A stretch of DNA of 33,009 nucleotides. It comes from Lachnospiraceae bacterium NK4A144. Lineage in GTDB: Bacteria; Bacillota; Clostridia; Lachnospirales; Lachnospiraceae. The stretch is from assembly GCA_000424365.1 (NCBI GenBank), contig AUJT01000035.1, positions 1 through 33,009 of the forward strand. The letters run 5' to 3'. The position numbers and the translations under genes were made by a program. This document shows, piece by piece, positions 16,137 to 24,642 of this stretch; within the stretch, counting starts at the first letter, position 1, and every line of letters begins with the position of its first letter. The notes below the pieces were generated by a model. That model was not told where the DNA came from. It ran no database searches and saw nothing but the letters and a program-made list of their open reading frames with translations.

Positions 16137-17141
16137 ATGCAGATTTCACAAAAAAACATCACGATCACACAAGAAGAATATCAATACGCAATGGACGTCA
16201 TAAAAAAGCTGTCCGGTTACCTTGACGCCAAAGTCGTAGGACAGAAGCAGCTAAAATTCTCGCTAATGGGAGCAGTAATAGCAGACGGACATATACTGAT
16301 AGAATCAGTGCCCGGACTCGCAAAAACAACAGCAGCAAAAGCAATGTCCGATGCAGTAGACGGAAAATTCGCAAGGATACAGTGTACACCGGATCTTCTG
16401 CCGGGAGACATAATCGGAACACAGATCTATAATCAGGCAACAGGAAAATTCGAAAACATCCTTGGACCTGTATTCGCAAACTTCGTACTTCTTGATGAGG
16501 TAAACAGATCAAGCGCAAAAACCCAGTCAGCCATGCTCGAAGCCATGCAGGAAAAACAGGTAACGATCGGCGGAACAAGCTATCACATGCCTGAAGACGT
16601 ATTCATAGTGATCGCGACACAGAACCCGATAGAGCAGGAAGGAACATATCCCCTGTCAGAAGCACAGACGGACAGATTTTTGATCAAAGAAGTAATAACA
16701 TATCCCACGGCAGGAGAAGAAGTCGAGATCCTAAAAAGAATAGAAACAGGAATCATCTCCAAAGTAGACCCGCCGGTACTCACGATACAAAATCTGGACA
16801 AACTGCAGGATATCGCAGAAAAGGTCTATGTAGATGAAGCCATAAAATGGTATATCTCCGGCATAGTCGTAGCCAGCAGAAGAGCAGAGCTGGTACATGG
16901 AACAGATCTTACAAAATATATCAGGATAGGAGCCAGCCCGCGTGCATCGATCTCATTCCTGAAAATGGCAAAGGCATCAGCGATCATAAACGGCAGAACC
17001 TATGTAACTCCTGAAGATGTAAAGAACGTAAGCCATCAGGTACTGAGACACAGGATCGGACTCAATTATTCTGCAGTAGCGGACAAAGTGCCGGTAGAAG
17101 CAGTTATCGATGCCATTGTAAATTCAGTAAAGGCGCCGTGA
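16137..17141 (+). CDS. MoxR-family AAA+ ATPase
   Basis: A 334-residue AAA+ protein of the MoxR group. The Walker A variant ESVPGLAKT (about 57-64), Walker B LLDEVNR (118-124), the sensor region ATQNPIEQEGTYPLSEAQTDRF and the C-terminal lid domain are all present. MoxR ATPases act as chaperones that remodel VWA-domain partners (family knowledge). It heads a six-gene operon that contains two such partners. GAGGGAAG precedes ATG 16137. The next gene starts within the last base of its stop codon. Confidence 0.93.
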   Translation: MQISQKNITITQEEYQYAMDVIKKLSGYLDAKVVGQKQLKFSLMGAVIADGHILIESVPGLAKTTAAKAMSDAVDGKFARIQCTPDLLPGDIIGTQIYNQATGKFENILGPVFANFVLLDEVNRSSAKTQSAMLEAMQEKQVTIGGTSYHMPEDVFIVIATQNPIEQEGTYPLSEAQTDRFLIKEVITYPTAGEEVEILKRIETGIISKVDPPVLTIQNLDKLQDIAEKVYVDEAIKWYISGIVVASRRAELVHGTDLTKYIRIGASPRASISFLKMAKASAIINGRTYVTPEDVKNVSHQVLRHRIGLNYSAVADKVPVEAVIDAIVNSVKAP

Positions 17142-18022
17142 TGAATATAGATTACGAATATTTGTCCAAGATACGAAGGGCAGTAGCATTATATACAAAT
17201 CGAAAAACCTCAAATATCCTGGATGGCGATTTCCACTCAGTCTATAGAGGACGGAGCATGGAATTTGATGATCTAAAGGAATATACCTATGGTGATGATG
17301 TCCATGATATAGACTGGAAGGCATCATCCCGTATGTCACAGGTACTTGTCCGCAGATATATGGCAGACAGGAGACACAATGTCATGTTTATCTGTGACAG
17401 AGGCGAAAAAATGCTTGGAGACACATCAAAAGGTGTACCAAAGAGAGAAATAATGCTGATGACTTTTGGGATACTGGCATTTATAGCCGGAAGGAACGGT
17501 GCAGATTACGCTCTGTCATATCCGGGAGATCACAGCGCAGAAAAGAGCTTTTTTAAGTCAGGAAATGATCATCTTGAGAGATTGCTCTATGAATATGAAA
17601 AAAATCTCTCAATAGACACGAAATTCAGCCTTACCAAAACAGTAGATGAGATCTTAAATACAGTAAATAAGCGAATGATCATATTTCTGCTGACTGATAT
17701 CGAGGGAGTTTCGGAATTAGACGAGGGTCTCGTAAGAAGCATTACCAAGAATAACGATCTGCTGATCATAAATATTGATGACGCATATCTCACGGGAGAC
17801 ATGGTCTTTGATAACGAAAAGGGATTGTATGAAAAAATATTTTTGTCACACAGCAGAGCTCTGCATAATGAAGAAGTGAAGATAAGACAGGAGATACTTG
17901 CAAAAGCTTCATTGATATGTAAGCGAAACAAAGCTGCGTTGATGACGATCTCATCAGAGGAAGAAATCATCGAAAGTACAATAGCCCTGCTTGAAAGGTA
18001 CAAAAATGGTTACTACGGTTGA
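17141..18022 (+). CDS. DUF58 protein
   Basis: A 293-residue protein with the hallmark DUF58 motif around residues 37-66 (YRGRSMEFDDLKEYTYGDD followed by IDWKASSR) and a VWA-like domain behind it (NVMFICDRGEKM, then IFLLTDIEG). DUF58 proteins always pair with MoxR ATPases and VWA proteins; their exact function is unknown. ATG 17141 shares its A with the moxR stop; a GTG one codon earlier is possible. No membrane segment is seen, so it is probably cytoplasmic. Confidence 0.92.
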   Translation: MNIDYEYLSKIRRAVALYTNRKTSNILDGDFHSVYRGRSMEFDDLKEYTYGDDVHDIDWKASSRMSQVLVRRYMADRRHNVMFICDRGEKMLGDTSKGVPKREIMLMTFGILAFIAGRNGADYALSYPGDHSAEKSFFKSGNDHLERLLYEYEKNLSIDTKFSLTKTVDEILNTVNKRMIIFLLTDIEGVSELDEGLVRSITKNNDLLIINIDDAYLTGDMVFDNEKGLYEKIFLSHSRALHNEEVKIRQEILAKASLICKRNKAALMTISSEEEIIESTIALLERYKNGYYG

Positions 18023-18500
18023 ACTTCAAAATCCAATGGAATACAGCCTGTGGGTGAGTATAATAGCAGGATTGTTAATTATTCTCGCAGCAGCATTTTT
18101 TTTATATTTCATCATAAGACTGATCCTTCAAAAAAATAAAAAAGCAGAAAAGAAGCCTGCTGTGCCTGTAACCCCAAAACCGATCGCATCATATCTCGTA
18201 AAAGACAGATATATAAGACGGGTTCGGGATATCAAGGATCAATATAAGAGAAAAGCCATCGGTATCCGTGAGGGATATCAGGAACTTAGTGCTGTTATAA
18301 GAGAATTTGTTCATGAAGAAACAGGGATAAATGTAGAGAGCCTCACTGCTGCAGAGATCAAAGAGCGAGGCATAGGAAATCTTAGCAGACTCATGGAAGA
18401 ATACTATGTGCCTGAGTTTGCGGAAAATGAAAAAATAAGAGGAAAGGACCTGCCAAGATCCTGTGATACGGCAGAGGAAGTGATCAGATCATGGAATTAA
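18006..18500 (+). CDS. Small single-span membrane protein of the MoxR-VWA operon
   Basis: A 164-residue protein. ATG 18006 has AAAGG seven bases upstream and overlaps the end of the DUF58 gene by 17 bp; a TTG at 17991 would remove that ribosome site. One strong membrane span (about 14-37) is followed by a Lys/Pro-rich linker and a basic helical cytoplasmic domain with a segment (GYQELSAVIREFVHEETGIN) like that of DUF4381-type proteins from the same kind of operon. It probably recruits the ATPase complex to the membrane (inference). Confidence 0.8.
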   Translation: MVTTVELQNPMEYSLWVSIIAGLLIILAAAFFLYFIIRLILQKNKKAEKKPAVPVTPKPIASYLVKDRYIRRVRDIKDQYKRKAIGIREGYQELSAVIREFVHEETGINVESLTAAEIKERGIGNLSRLMEEYYVPEFAENEKIRGKDLPRSCDTAEEVIRSWN

Positions 18501-19594
18501 TGCATGGGATGATCGTCATAATAGGTATTATCCTGATCGCCTGCGTAACACCATTGCTTTTATGGATCAGAAGCAAAAAAACAGGCAAATATTTAAATGG
18601 CACAAGGGCTGCAAATACATCAAGGATCAGACAAACAAGTCTATATAAAAGCCTTCATATCAAATACAGGATACTAACTGTAGTGATGATCGCAGCTCTT
18701 ATAGGAAGCGTAGTATCGTCGCTTTTCCTTGCTGCAAGACCGTATGTACAAAAAAATGTGACGAGCGGAGTAAAAAAGAGAGATATCATTCTCTGTATGG
18801 ATGTGTCCTTTTCACTTTATGATCTCAACATGGAAGTTACGGATAATTTAAAGACGCTGGTTTCCGGACTTGAGGGAGACAGATTTGGTATAAACATCTT
18901 TAACTCATCATCGATAACCTATGTTCCGCTCACCGATGATTATGACTATGTGATACAGAGACTGGATGAGCTTCATGAGTACTTTAAGCTTCAGAAAGAA
19001 TATATGGAAACTTACGAGAACTCTGATGACAGTGTTTATGATATGACTGATGAAATGGTAGAACAGAGGTCAGATCTCGAACATAAGCTGTTGTATTTTG
19101 ATTCAGGAACACGTTGTGAATCTGAAAGAGGATCATCCCTTATTGGTGAAGGGCTTGCGACAGCGCTTTATTCGTTTCCATATCTCACGGATTCTGAGAG
19201 GACCAGAGTCATCATCATGAGTACGGATAATGAGCTGAGTTCCACATCGCAGCGTGTGAGTATTGGGGAAGCAGCAAACTTATGTAAAAAAAATAAGGTG
19301 CCTATGTATGGAATCTTTCCATCTGAGGAAAAATTCTATATAGATGATGGACATGATTACAATACCTGCCTAAGTGAATTCCAGGATGCTTCCGGGATCA
19401 CCGGTGGAAAATGTTATATAAGAACCGATGAAATGCCTGTTTCGGATATCGTTCAGAATATACAAAAACAGGAAGCTCTGCTTGTTAATACGGTCCATAC
19501 GAAACAGACAGAGGATCTTCCTGAGCTGCCGTTTATAATGATGATCATATGCCTCGCAGTTTCGTGCGTGGCAGGAATGGTTTTGCAAAGATGA
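18491..19594 (+). CDS. VWA-domain membrane protein 1 (BatA/BatB-like)
   Basis: A 367-residue protein with two N-terminal membrane spans (about 6-24 and 56-78), a von Willebrand A domain and a last span at the C-terminus (about 347-365). The metal-binding MIDAS motif is D104-V-S106-F-S108. The domain contains an acidic insert (about 165-205). The start overlaps the preceding gene by 10 bp, and its own stop overlaps the next start (ATGA). In such operons the VWA proteins form a membrane complex remodelled by MoxR; the substrate is unknown. Confidence 0.88.
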   Translation: MELMHGMIVIIGIILIACVTPLLLWIRSKKTGKYLNGTRAANTSRIRQTSLYKSLHIKYRILTVVMIAALIGSVVSSLFLAARPYVQKNVTSGVKKRDIILCMDVSFSLYDLNMEVTDNLKTLVSGLEGDRFGINIFNSSSITYVPLTDDYDYVIQRLDELHEYFKLQKEYMETYENSDDSVYDMTDEMVEQRSDLEHKLLYFDSGTRCESERGSSLIGEGLATALYSFPYLTDSERTRVIIMSTDNELSSTSQRVSIGEAANLCKKNKVPMYGIFPSEEKFYIDDGHDYNTCLSEFQDASGITGGKCYIRTDEMPVSDIVQNIQKQEALLVNTVHTKQTEDLPELPFIMMIICLAVSCVAGMVLQR

Positions 19595-20559
19595 GTATCA
19601 GACCGATAATACATCCTGTGATATTGCTGGTGCTTTTGGTAATTCTATTTGGAGTTACCGCATTAGCTGTTATCAGGAATAAATTCAAAACTTCAGATAA
19701 AATATTTACTCTGTTCAGATTTTTCTTAATATATGCGTGTGCCTTTATCATTGGCATAAGGCCTGTAATTGTAGAAGAGAATTATGAGTACAGTACGAAA
19801 AATCTGGATGTGCTTTTTGTGGTGGACACTACGATAAGTATGTGGGCAGAGGACTATAAGGGAAAACACACAAGGATGGAATGTGTAAAAAAGGACGCAT
19901 CCAAGATCATGGAAACGCTTGAGGGAAGTAATTTCGCTCTGGTGACCTTTGACAATACATCCCATGTGCTGGCGCCCTTTACACAAGATGAGCAGTTTGT
20001 AAAGGATTCTTTTGATACCTTTATTTGCCCTGACAGCTATTATGCAAAAGGATCTGATCTGGAAGTACCTTATAAAGATGTTGAATCGCTGCTTAGATCA
20101 TCTAATAAAAAAGAGGGAAGAAAAACGATTATTTTTTATTTAAGTGATGGAGAGATCACAAATGAAAAGCCGCTTACGGACTACTCGGCTTTTTCAGAAT
20201 TAATAGATGATGGAGCAGTGCTCGGGTACGGTACAGAAGAAGGCGGAAAAATGCGTGATGGAGAAGACGCTTCGTACTATGTCCATGATTACAGTACATA
20301 CGATGATGCTGTATCTAAAATAGATGAGGGCAATCTTCAAAAAATTGCCGATGACATGAATGTGTCATATTTCAATATGTATGAACATGGAGAATCTCTT
20401 CAGGGAAAAGTTGAGATGATAAGGCAGGGCTCCGGAGACGTTATGAATAGCGGTAAAGGAGTAGAAAAATATAGAGATATCTACTTCTATTTTGCGTACT
20501 TTATGGCATTTATGCTCTTTTTGGAAATGATGATCGCTGTCAGAAGAGGGAGGTTATGA
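19591..20559 (+). CDS. VWA-domain membrane protein 2 (BatA/BatB-like)
   Basis: A 322-residue protein. ATG 19591 overlaps the previous stop as ATGA and is preferred to a frame opening at 19549 that would overlap more. Two N-terminal spans, a VWA domain with MIDAS D79-T-T81-I-S83, and a C-terminal span (about 293-315) repeat the layout of the preceding protein, although the two sequences have diverged. The tandem suggests a heterodimer of VWA proteins. Confidence 0.88.
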   Translation: MSIRPIIHPVILLVLLVILFGVTALAVIRNKFKTSDKIFTLFRFFLIYACAFIIGIRPVIVEENYEYSTKNLDVLFVVDTTISMWAEDYKGKHTRMECVKKDASKIMETLEGSNFALVTFDNTSHVLAPFTQDEQFVKDSFDTFICPDSYYAKGSDLEVPYKDVESLLRSSNKKEGRKTIIFYLSDGEITNEKPLTDYSAFSELIDDGAVLGYGTEEGGKMRDGEDASYYVHDYSTYDDAVSKIDEGNLQKIADDMNVSYFNMYEHGESLQGKVEMIRQGSGDVMNSGKGVEKYRDIYFYFAYFMAFMLFLEMMIAVRRGRL

Positions 20560-21305
20560 TGAAAAAGGTACCTTTGAGCTTGTGGCTTATGCTGGCGGCA
20601 GCGTGTATTTTGCTTATTTCAGGTTCCATACTTACAAGGAGAGTTTTTGCGAATCATAAATTTGTAAAGGAATATGAAAACGGAGAGTATGATACGGATA
20701 AAGAAGAGGGATTGTTAGTCTTGAATTTCCCGGAAGGATTTCTGCCTTATTACAACTTGGGAAATGCTGCATTCAAACAAAATGACTATGATCAGGCTGT
20801 TGCATACTACACCAAAGCTCTCAAAAGAAATCCGTCAGGAAAAAATGACTGTCTTGTAAGGATCAACCTTGCGCTCGCAATGTGTTATTCTATCGATTTC
20901 GAAAATATCTCTGACCAGGAACAGACTGATGCTGCCATAAAAATACTGGAGGGCGCTAAAACAGTTCTTTTGGAAAACGAATGTGCTTCAGAAAGTGGAG
21001 ATGGACACAATTCGGATGCCCAAAAACTTAAGGAAGATATCGATAAGATGATCGATGAGCTTAAAAATGAGCCTCAGAACGGCAGTGGTGATGACACCAA
21101 AGATGATCCTGAAAATACTGATCCCCAGCAGGGAGGCCAGGACAACTATCAAGAGGAGCAATTGAAGAAAAATCTTGAAGAATCACGGAAAGAATCCATG
21201 AAGGCGAGCATGGATAATCAGAATATGATGGATAACTGGTCTGATTTTAACGGTGAAAATAGTGTTCATGACGAAAACTATGACTGGGAATCAAAGAAGT
21301 GGTAA
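20556..21305 (+). CDS. TPR membrane protein of the MoxR-VWA operon (BatC/BatE-like)
   Basis: A 249-residue protein: one N-terminal span (about 6-24), then tetratricopeptide repeat sequence (GFLPYYNLGNAAFKQNDYDQ, then AVAYYTKALKRNP) and an acidic, Asn/Gln-rich, probably flexible tail (about 160-249). GGGAGG lies just before ATG 20556, which overlaps the preceding stop by four bases. TPR proteins occupy this last position in Bat-type operons and are thought to scaffold the complex. No terminator is obvious after it; regulatory palindromes of the next gene follow. Confidence 0.85.
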   Translation: MMKKVPLSLWLMLAAACILLISGSILTRRVFANHKFVKEYENGEYDTDKEEGLLVLNFPEGFLPYYNLGNAAFKQNDYDQAVAYYTKALKRNPSGKNDCLVRINLALAMCYSIDFENISDQEQTDAAIKILEGAKTVLLENECASESGDGHNSDAQKLKEDIDKMIDELKNEPQNGSGDDTKDDPENTDPQQGGQDNYQEEQLKKNLEESRKESMKASMDNQNMMDNWSDFNGENSVHDENYDWESKKW

Positions 21306-21341
21306 GTGCTCAGAGACCCCTGAAATAACGCAATGACACGA

Positions 21342-21419
21342 TTGTATACAAAGAAGAACGTAAAAAGTGTCGACTTGTATACAATTTAGAGCAAGAGAGG
21401 GCTTGTATTCTGTATACAA
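21342..21419. promoter_or_regulatory. Three TTGTATACAA-type palindromes upstream of the secreted-protein gene
   Basis: TTGTATACAA occurs at 21342-21351 and 21375-21384, and CTGTATACAA at 21410-21419, spaced 33 and 35 bp apart. These are perfect or near-perfect 10-bp palindromes of the kind bound by dimeric repressors such as GntR-family proteins. They lie 70-150 bp before the ATG at 21489, and the gap holds no gene. Confidence 0.55.
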
Positions 21420-21488
21420 TTAAGGTACAGTTAAGGCGATGAGAGGAACCCATCAGATTGAGTTGTGTTTTTTAGGAGGAATTAAAAA

Positions 21489-22661
21489 ATGAGAAACAGG
21501 ATGAGAAAGGTGTTTGCACTTCTTCTGGCTACATCAATGATGTTCACAATGAACACAGTAGTATTCGCTGAGGAAGCAACAGAGACAGCAACTGAGGTTG
21601 CAACAGAGACAGCTACAGAAGTTGCAACAGAGACAGCAACTGAGGAAGCAACAGAGACAGCTACAGAGGAATCAACAGAAGCTGCAACAGAGGAATCAAC
21701 AGAAGCTGCAACAGAGGAATCAACAGAAGCTGCAACTGAGGCTGCAACAGAGACAGCAGCTGAAGAGGCTGTTGAGACAGCAGAAGTAGCTGAGAAGAGC
21801 GAAGTTTCTGTAAAGGCCGCAGCAGTAAAGGAAGAGAAGCCGGTTGGATTATCTGCTGATAAGGCTCTTAGCACTGCTTCAGAAAACATCATCGATGAAC
21901 TTGAAACATTAGAGGTATCTACTCTTAAGGCTGGATCAACTAACCTTTATGTTGTTTACCCTCAGGCTATCGCATTTGACGGAAAGAATAAGCCTGGCAG
22001 CAAGGCTGCACCGATTTCTGATATAAAGGTATTTAAGGCTGCTGACGGCAAAACTGTTTCTGGAGCAGACCTTATTTCTTATGATAAGGATGGTAACGTA
22101 AAGTACTCAGCATCCTTCAATGAAGTTACCGTAAAGAAGGTTAACATCAAGGCTGCTAAGGGTGCTACAGTTGCTTACGAAGATGGTCATGGTCTTTACG
22201 CTGCAAAGAACCAGACTTATATCAAGAGCATCGTTCTTGAGGATAAGAGCCTTAATAAAGAGCTCAACAAGGTAATGAAGGAAAACGCTAAGAAGATCAA
22301 GAATGCAAAGGCAGTTTCTTCTAACGGATTCTATGGCACAGGCAAAGATGAGTATATCGATCTTATGATCGCTGTATATCCTGCATATGTTGGAAACGAC
22401 GACAATGCAGTTGCAATGGCTAAGAAGATCGGTCTTGAGACAGTTGCTGTTGAAGCTGTAACAAATAAGAAGGGTGACCTTAAGAGCTTTACAGGACGTG
22501 TAGATGGTAAGAAGGTTACACTTAAGGCAACAAAGACAGAAGGCAAGTACAAGGGCTTTGACGCAACAGCAGTGAAGTGTGATGCAAAGACCAACACAAA
22601 GGGTGCTGAAAAGTACTATGTTGCTGATGGTAACTTCTGCGGAAATATCTATGTAAAGTAA
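21489..22661 (+). CDS. Secreted protein with Thr-Glu repeat linker and C-terminal module, probably abundant
   Basis: A 390-residue protein. A signal peptide (1-27, ending VFA) is followed by a low-complexity (A/E)TE region to about residue 95, including three exact EESTEAAT units. The rest (about 150-390) is a Lys-rich beta-type domain. Its end (about 163-390) appears related to the C-termini of the proteins at 308-4933 and 26918-28456 and finishes GNFCGNIYVK. Codon choice is strongly biased (AAG, GCT, CTT, GGT), as in hup and tyrS and unlike most neighbours, which suggests high expression. AGGAGG precedes the ATG. It may coat or bind the cell wall; the function is unknown. Confidence 0.85.
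   Translation: MRNRMRKVFALLLATSMMFTMNTVVFAEEATETATEVATETATEVATETATEEATETATEESTEAATEESTEAATEESTEAATEAATETAAEEAVETAEVAEKSEVSVKAAAVKEEKPVGLSADKALSTASENIIDELETLEVSTLKAGSTNLYVVYPQAIAFDGKNKPGSKAAPISDIKVFKAADGKTVSGADLISYDKDGNVKYSASFNEVTVKKVNIKAAKGATVAYEDGHGLYAAKNQTYIKSIVLEDKSLNKELNKVMKENAKKIKNAKAVSSNGFYGTGKDEYIDLMIAVYPAYVGNDDNAVAMAKKIGLETVAVEAVTNKKGDLKSFTGRVDGKKVTLKATKTEGKYKGFDATAVKCDAKTNTKGAEKYYVADGNFCGNIYVK
21576..21765 (+). repeat. Tandem repeats encoding Thr-Glu-rich linker
   Basis: Short degenerate 6- to 12-bp units (ACAGAGACAGC, GTTGCAACAGAG) are followed by three successive 24-bp units at 21666, 21690 and 21714 (each starting GAGGAATCAACAGAAGC). The last unit differs at one base. Repeats this similar can change number by slippage and so alter linker length. 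Confidence 0.85.
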
Positions 22662-22707
22662 TTTTCGATAGGTAAATATCGATAAATAACTGAATACAAT
22701 TATAGGC

Positions 22708-22744
22708 AAAAGGCTCACAGCGGTGAAAAAGCTGTGGGTCTTTT
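22708..22744 (+). terminator. Terminator after the secreted-protein gene
   Basis: AAAAG-CTCACAGC pairs with GCTGTGGG-CTTTT. The core GGCTCACAGCG...AAAGCTGTGGGTCTTTT is shared with the terminator at 12106-12141. Confidence 0.85.
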
Positions 22745-22909
22745 GTTGTATTCCGACAAATTACTTTGTCCATTTCTTTGATTTTTGTATTAATTCTTGT
22801 ACATAGATTTGGTATACTTGAAATATGGTAAGCTTCACATATGCAAACGGCAAGGTAAAGAAGCTTCAGGTTAAGACCGGTAAAAAACAAAGAATCAGGA
22901 TGGTGGATC

Positions 22910-23389
22910 ATGCTTATTAGAAGAGCGGCAGACAGAGATATAGAAAAGATCATTTTTTTACTTCGGCAGGTTTTGGAGCTGCATGCAGCAATAAGACCGG
23001 ATATATTTATCTCAGGGACGACAAAGTATACAGTAGATGAGCTTGAGGTACTGATAAAGGACGATTCAAAACCGATATATGTGGCTGTTGATGAAAATGA
23101 TGCAGTTATCGGATATGTTTTCTGTCAGTTAAAAGAGCAGCCGTTTTCTAATAACATGGTTCCGTTTAAGTCAATATTTATTGACGATCTGTGCGTGGAT
23201 GAATCTGCGAGAGGCAGGCATGTTGGAGAGCAATTGTTTGAATTTGTAAAAAATGAGGCAGTTAAGCTAGGTTGTTACGAAGTAACACTAAATGTCTGGG
23301 CAGGAAACACCGGCGCAGAAAAATTCTATGAAAAAATGGGAATGACAACAAAGGAACGACAGATGGAATATATATTGAAAAAGTCGTGA
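22910..23389 (+). CDS. GNAT-family N-acetyltransferase
   Basis: A 159-residue acetyl-CoA-dependent acetyltransferase. The conserved A motif for CoA pyrophosphate binding is RGRHVG in VDESARGRHVGEQLFEFV, followed by the B-motif region NVWAGNTGAEKFYEKMGM. The substrate is not predictable. ATG 22910 has AGGATGGTGG upstream. The 22745-22909 gap holds a possible short frame and a TATACT box but no recognised gene. It is a single gene. Confidence 0.9.
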   Translation: MLIRRAADRDIEKIIFLLRQVLELHAAIRPDIFISGTTKYTVDELEVLIKDDSKPIYVAVDENDAVIGYVFCQLKEQPFSNNMVPFKSIFIDDLCVDESARGRHVGEQLFEFVKNEAVKLGCYEVTLNVWAGNTGAEKFYEKMGMTTKERQMEYILKKS

Positions 23390-23425
23390 CAAACAGCACT
23401 TTGCCGTTGGAGTCAGGAGTTAAAA

Positions 23426-23455
23426 GAAGGAGGAGCTTGATCGAGCTCCTCCTTC
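23426..23455. terminator. Terminator between convergent genes
   Basis: GAAGGAGGAGCT pairs perfectly with AGCTCCTCCTTC (12 bp, 6-base loop). On the minus strand it is followed by CTTTTAAC, so it best serves the ATP-grasp gene; it may also stop the GNAT transcript. Confidence 0.75.
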
Positions 23456-23470
23456 ACTTATATAGACTAG

Positions 23471-24358
23471 TTATTTTGGGGGCAATTCAAAAAGACTTCC
23501 CATATATTCATCGCCCTTTATCGGATCCGGATGCCAGGTATATTTGCCGCTTCCGGGAGTAAAAGTCATTTCTCCAAACTTAATATCCCCGTTATCCAGG
23601 ACATAAAAATCGCATCGAACGTAGTAAAAATCTTTGCTGAGTTTTTTTGAAAGCTCGATAAGTCTATCAAGACAAGGCGGGGCAGGCGGTAATTCCTCAT
23701 ATAAAGGGAAAACACCGTCGTTATAAGGAAAAGGTTTCCATTCGGTATCCATATATACTTCACGGGCAGAAGAAGAACGGTCACCTATATATTCAATACA
23801 TGTTGGTTTACCGTGGAAACAGTGGACCTTGTAATCAAACAGATTGTTTCCGTTGTTATCTATAAATTTTTCTGCGATGATCTTTCTTTTGATCAGTGAA
23901 TAATGAAGCTGTAACCCCTCAACAAACGCAAAATCAGTGTTCATCCAGCGGTTCATCTTTCGGCGGGCGGAAGAAATATTGAGCTTTGATTTATCGTTAA
24001 CAATGATATTCCAGGTGGAGCCATGGTTGGTCTTTAGCACAAATTTATCCGGAAGAGCGTTAAAGTCAATGTCATCAAAGCGGTCCCATGCTCCTAAAAG
24101 CGGTATGAGATATTCTTCTCCGATACGATCTTTAACCCATTCACGAACGGCATATTTGTCGGAAAGAGCAGCCTTTTCTTCGGTGCTGTCGTATAGTTTC
24201 ATCCACTGTATTTTTTCATCAAAGGTTTGAGGATCCTCAAGGTTGAGTTCACGACCGGTCTCGTGTTTGAACCATTTTTTCAGAGCAGCGGGGTACTGTT
24301 CCGGTTTCAGGCTTTTATGATAAAAATATGTGAAAATAGAATAGAGTCTGTTTAACAT
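23471..24358 (-). CDS. TupA-like ATP-grasp protein
   Basis: A 295-residue protein of the ATPgrasp_TupA family. Visible landmarks are PQTFDEKIQWMKLYD, the KTNHGS loop, the acidic metal/ATP-binding stretch RCDFYVLDNGDIKFGEMTFT and the closing PGSGKY. Family members are linked to teichuronopeptide and capsule or surface polysaccharide synthesis, joining amino acids or similar groups to sugars (family knowledge). The gene stands alone and not in a polysaccharide cluster, so its exact role is uncertain. AAGGAAAAAAC precedes ATG 24358. No signal peptide. Confidence 0.85.
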   Translation of the reverse strand: MLNRLYSIFTYFYHKSLKPEQYPAALKKWFKHETGRELNLEDPQTFDEKIQWMKLYDSTEEKAALSDKYAVREWVKDRIGEEYLIPLLGAWDRFDDIDFNALPDKFVLKTNHGSTWNIIVNDKSKLNISSARRKMNRWMNTDFAFVEGLQLHYSLIKRKIIAEKFIDNNGNNLFDYKVHCFHGKPTCIEYIGDRSSSAREVYMDTEWKPFPYNDGVFPLYEELPPAPPCLDRLIELSKKLSKDFYYVRCDFYVLDNGDIKFGEMTFTPGSGKYTWHPDPIKGDEYMGSLFELPPK

Positions 24359-24553
24359 GTTTTTTCCTTATGATCAGAGTAAGAAACAAAAGTATTTTGG
24401 CACTTACAAAATTTGTTCTGTAAAAAAGACAAAAAATCTATATACAGTTATCCATTGTATCATTTCGTATGAAGCACAACAATGGGAAAGTGGTGTTGAT
24501 CTGGTAACGATTATCAACAAAATAATGATGATTTGATGATTAAATCAAAAAAG

Positions 24554-24582
24554 TTGCTCAATCCTTATATTTCTGTTAATAT
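24554..24582 (+). promoter_or_regulatory. Promoter of the HU gene
   Basis: TTGCTC (24554-24559) and TAATAT (24577-24582) are separated by 17 bp. The region 24359-24553 between the divergent genes shows nothing else recognisable. Confidence 0.55.
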
Positions 24583-24605
24583 ACGGTTCTGACACTATTA
24601 TGGTT

Positions 24606-24632
24606 GAAAGGAGAGGAGTTTTTATAAACTCC
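24606..24632 (+). promoter_or_regulatory. Ribosome site of hup separated from the ATG by a hairpin
   Basis: GAAAGGAG (24606-24613) is 29 bases from ATG 24643, too far for normal use. Between them GGAGTTT (24615-24621) and AAACTCC (24626-24632) form a 7-bp hairpin with a TTAT loop. Folding would bring the ribosome site to about 12 bases from the start. Confidence 0.4.
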
Positions 24633-24642
24633 GGTAAATGAA

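Noticed and set aside
21482-21892. 136-residue minus-strand frame with VAVSVATSV repeats
   Set aside because: It is the mirror of the Thr-Glu coding repeats of the secreted protein; it has no ribosome site and follows the repeat of the real gene.
22107-22718. 203-residue minus-strand frame
   Set aside because: It lies opposite a codon-biased gene, is Cys/Ser/Ile-rich without domain features, and begins in the terminator region.
22825-22920. 31-codon frame (MVSFTYANGKVKKLQVKTGK...) before the GNAT gene
   Set aside because: It has no ribosome site, lies just behind a TATACT box and overlaps the next start. It could be a leader peptide or relic, but there is too little evidence.
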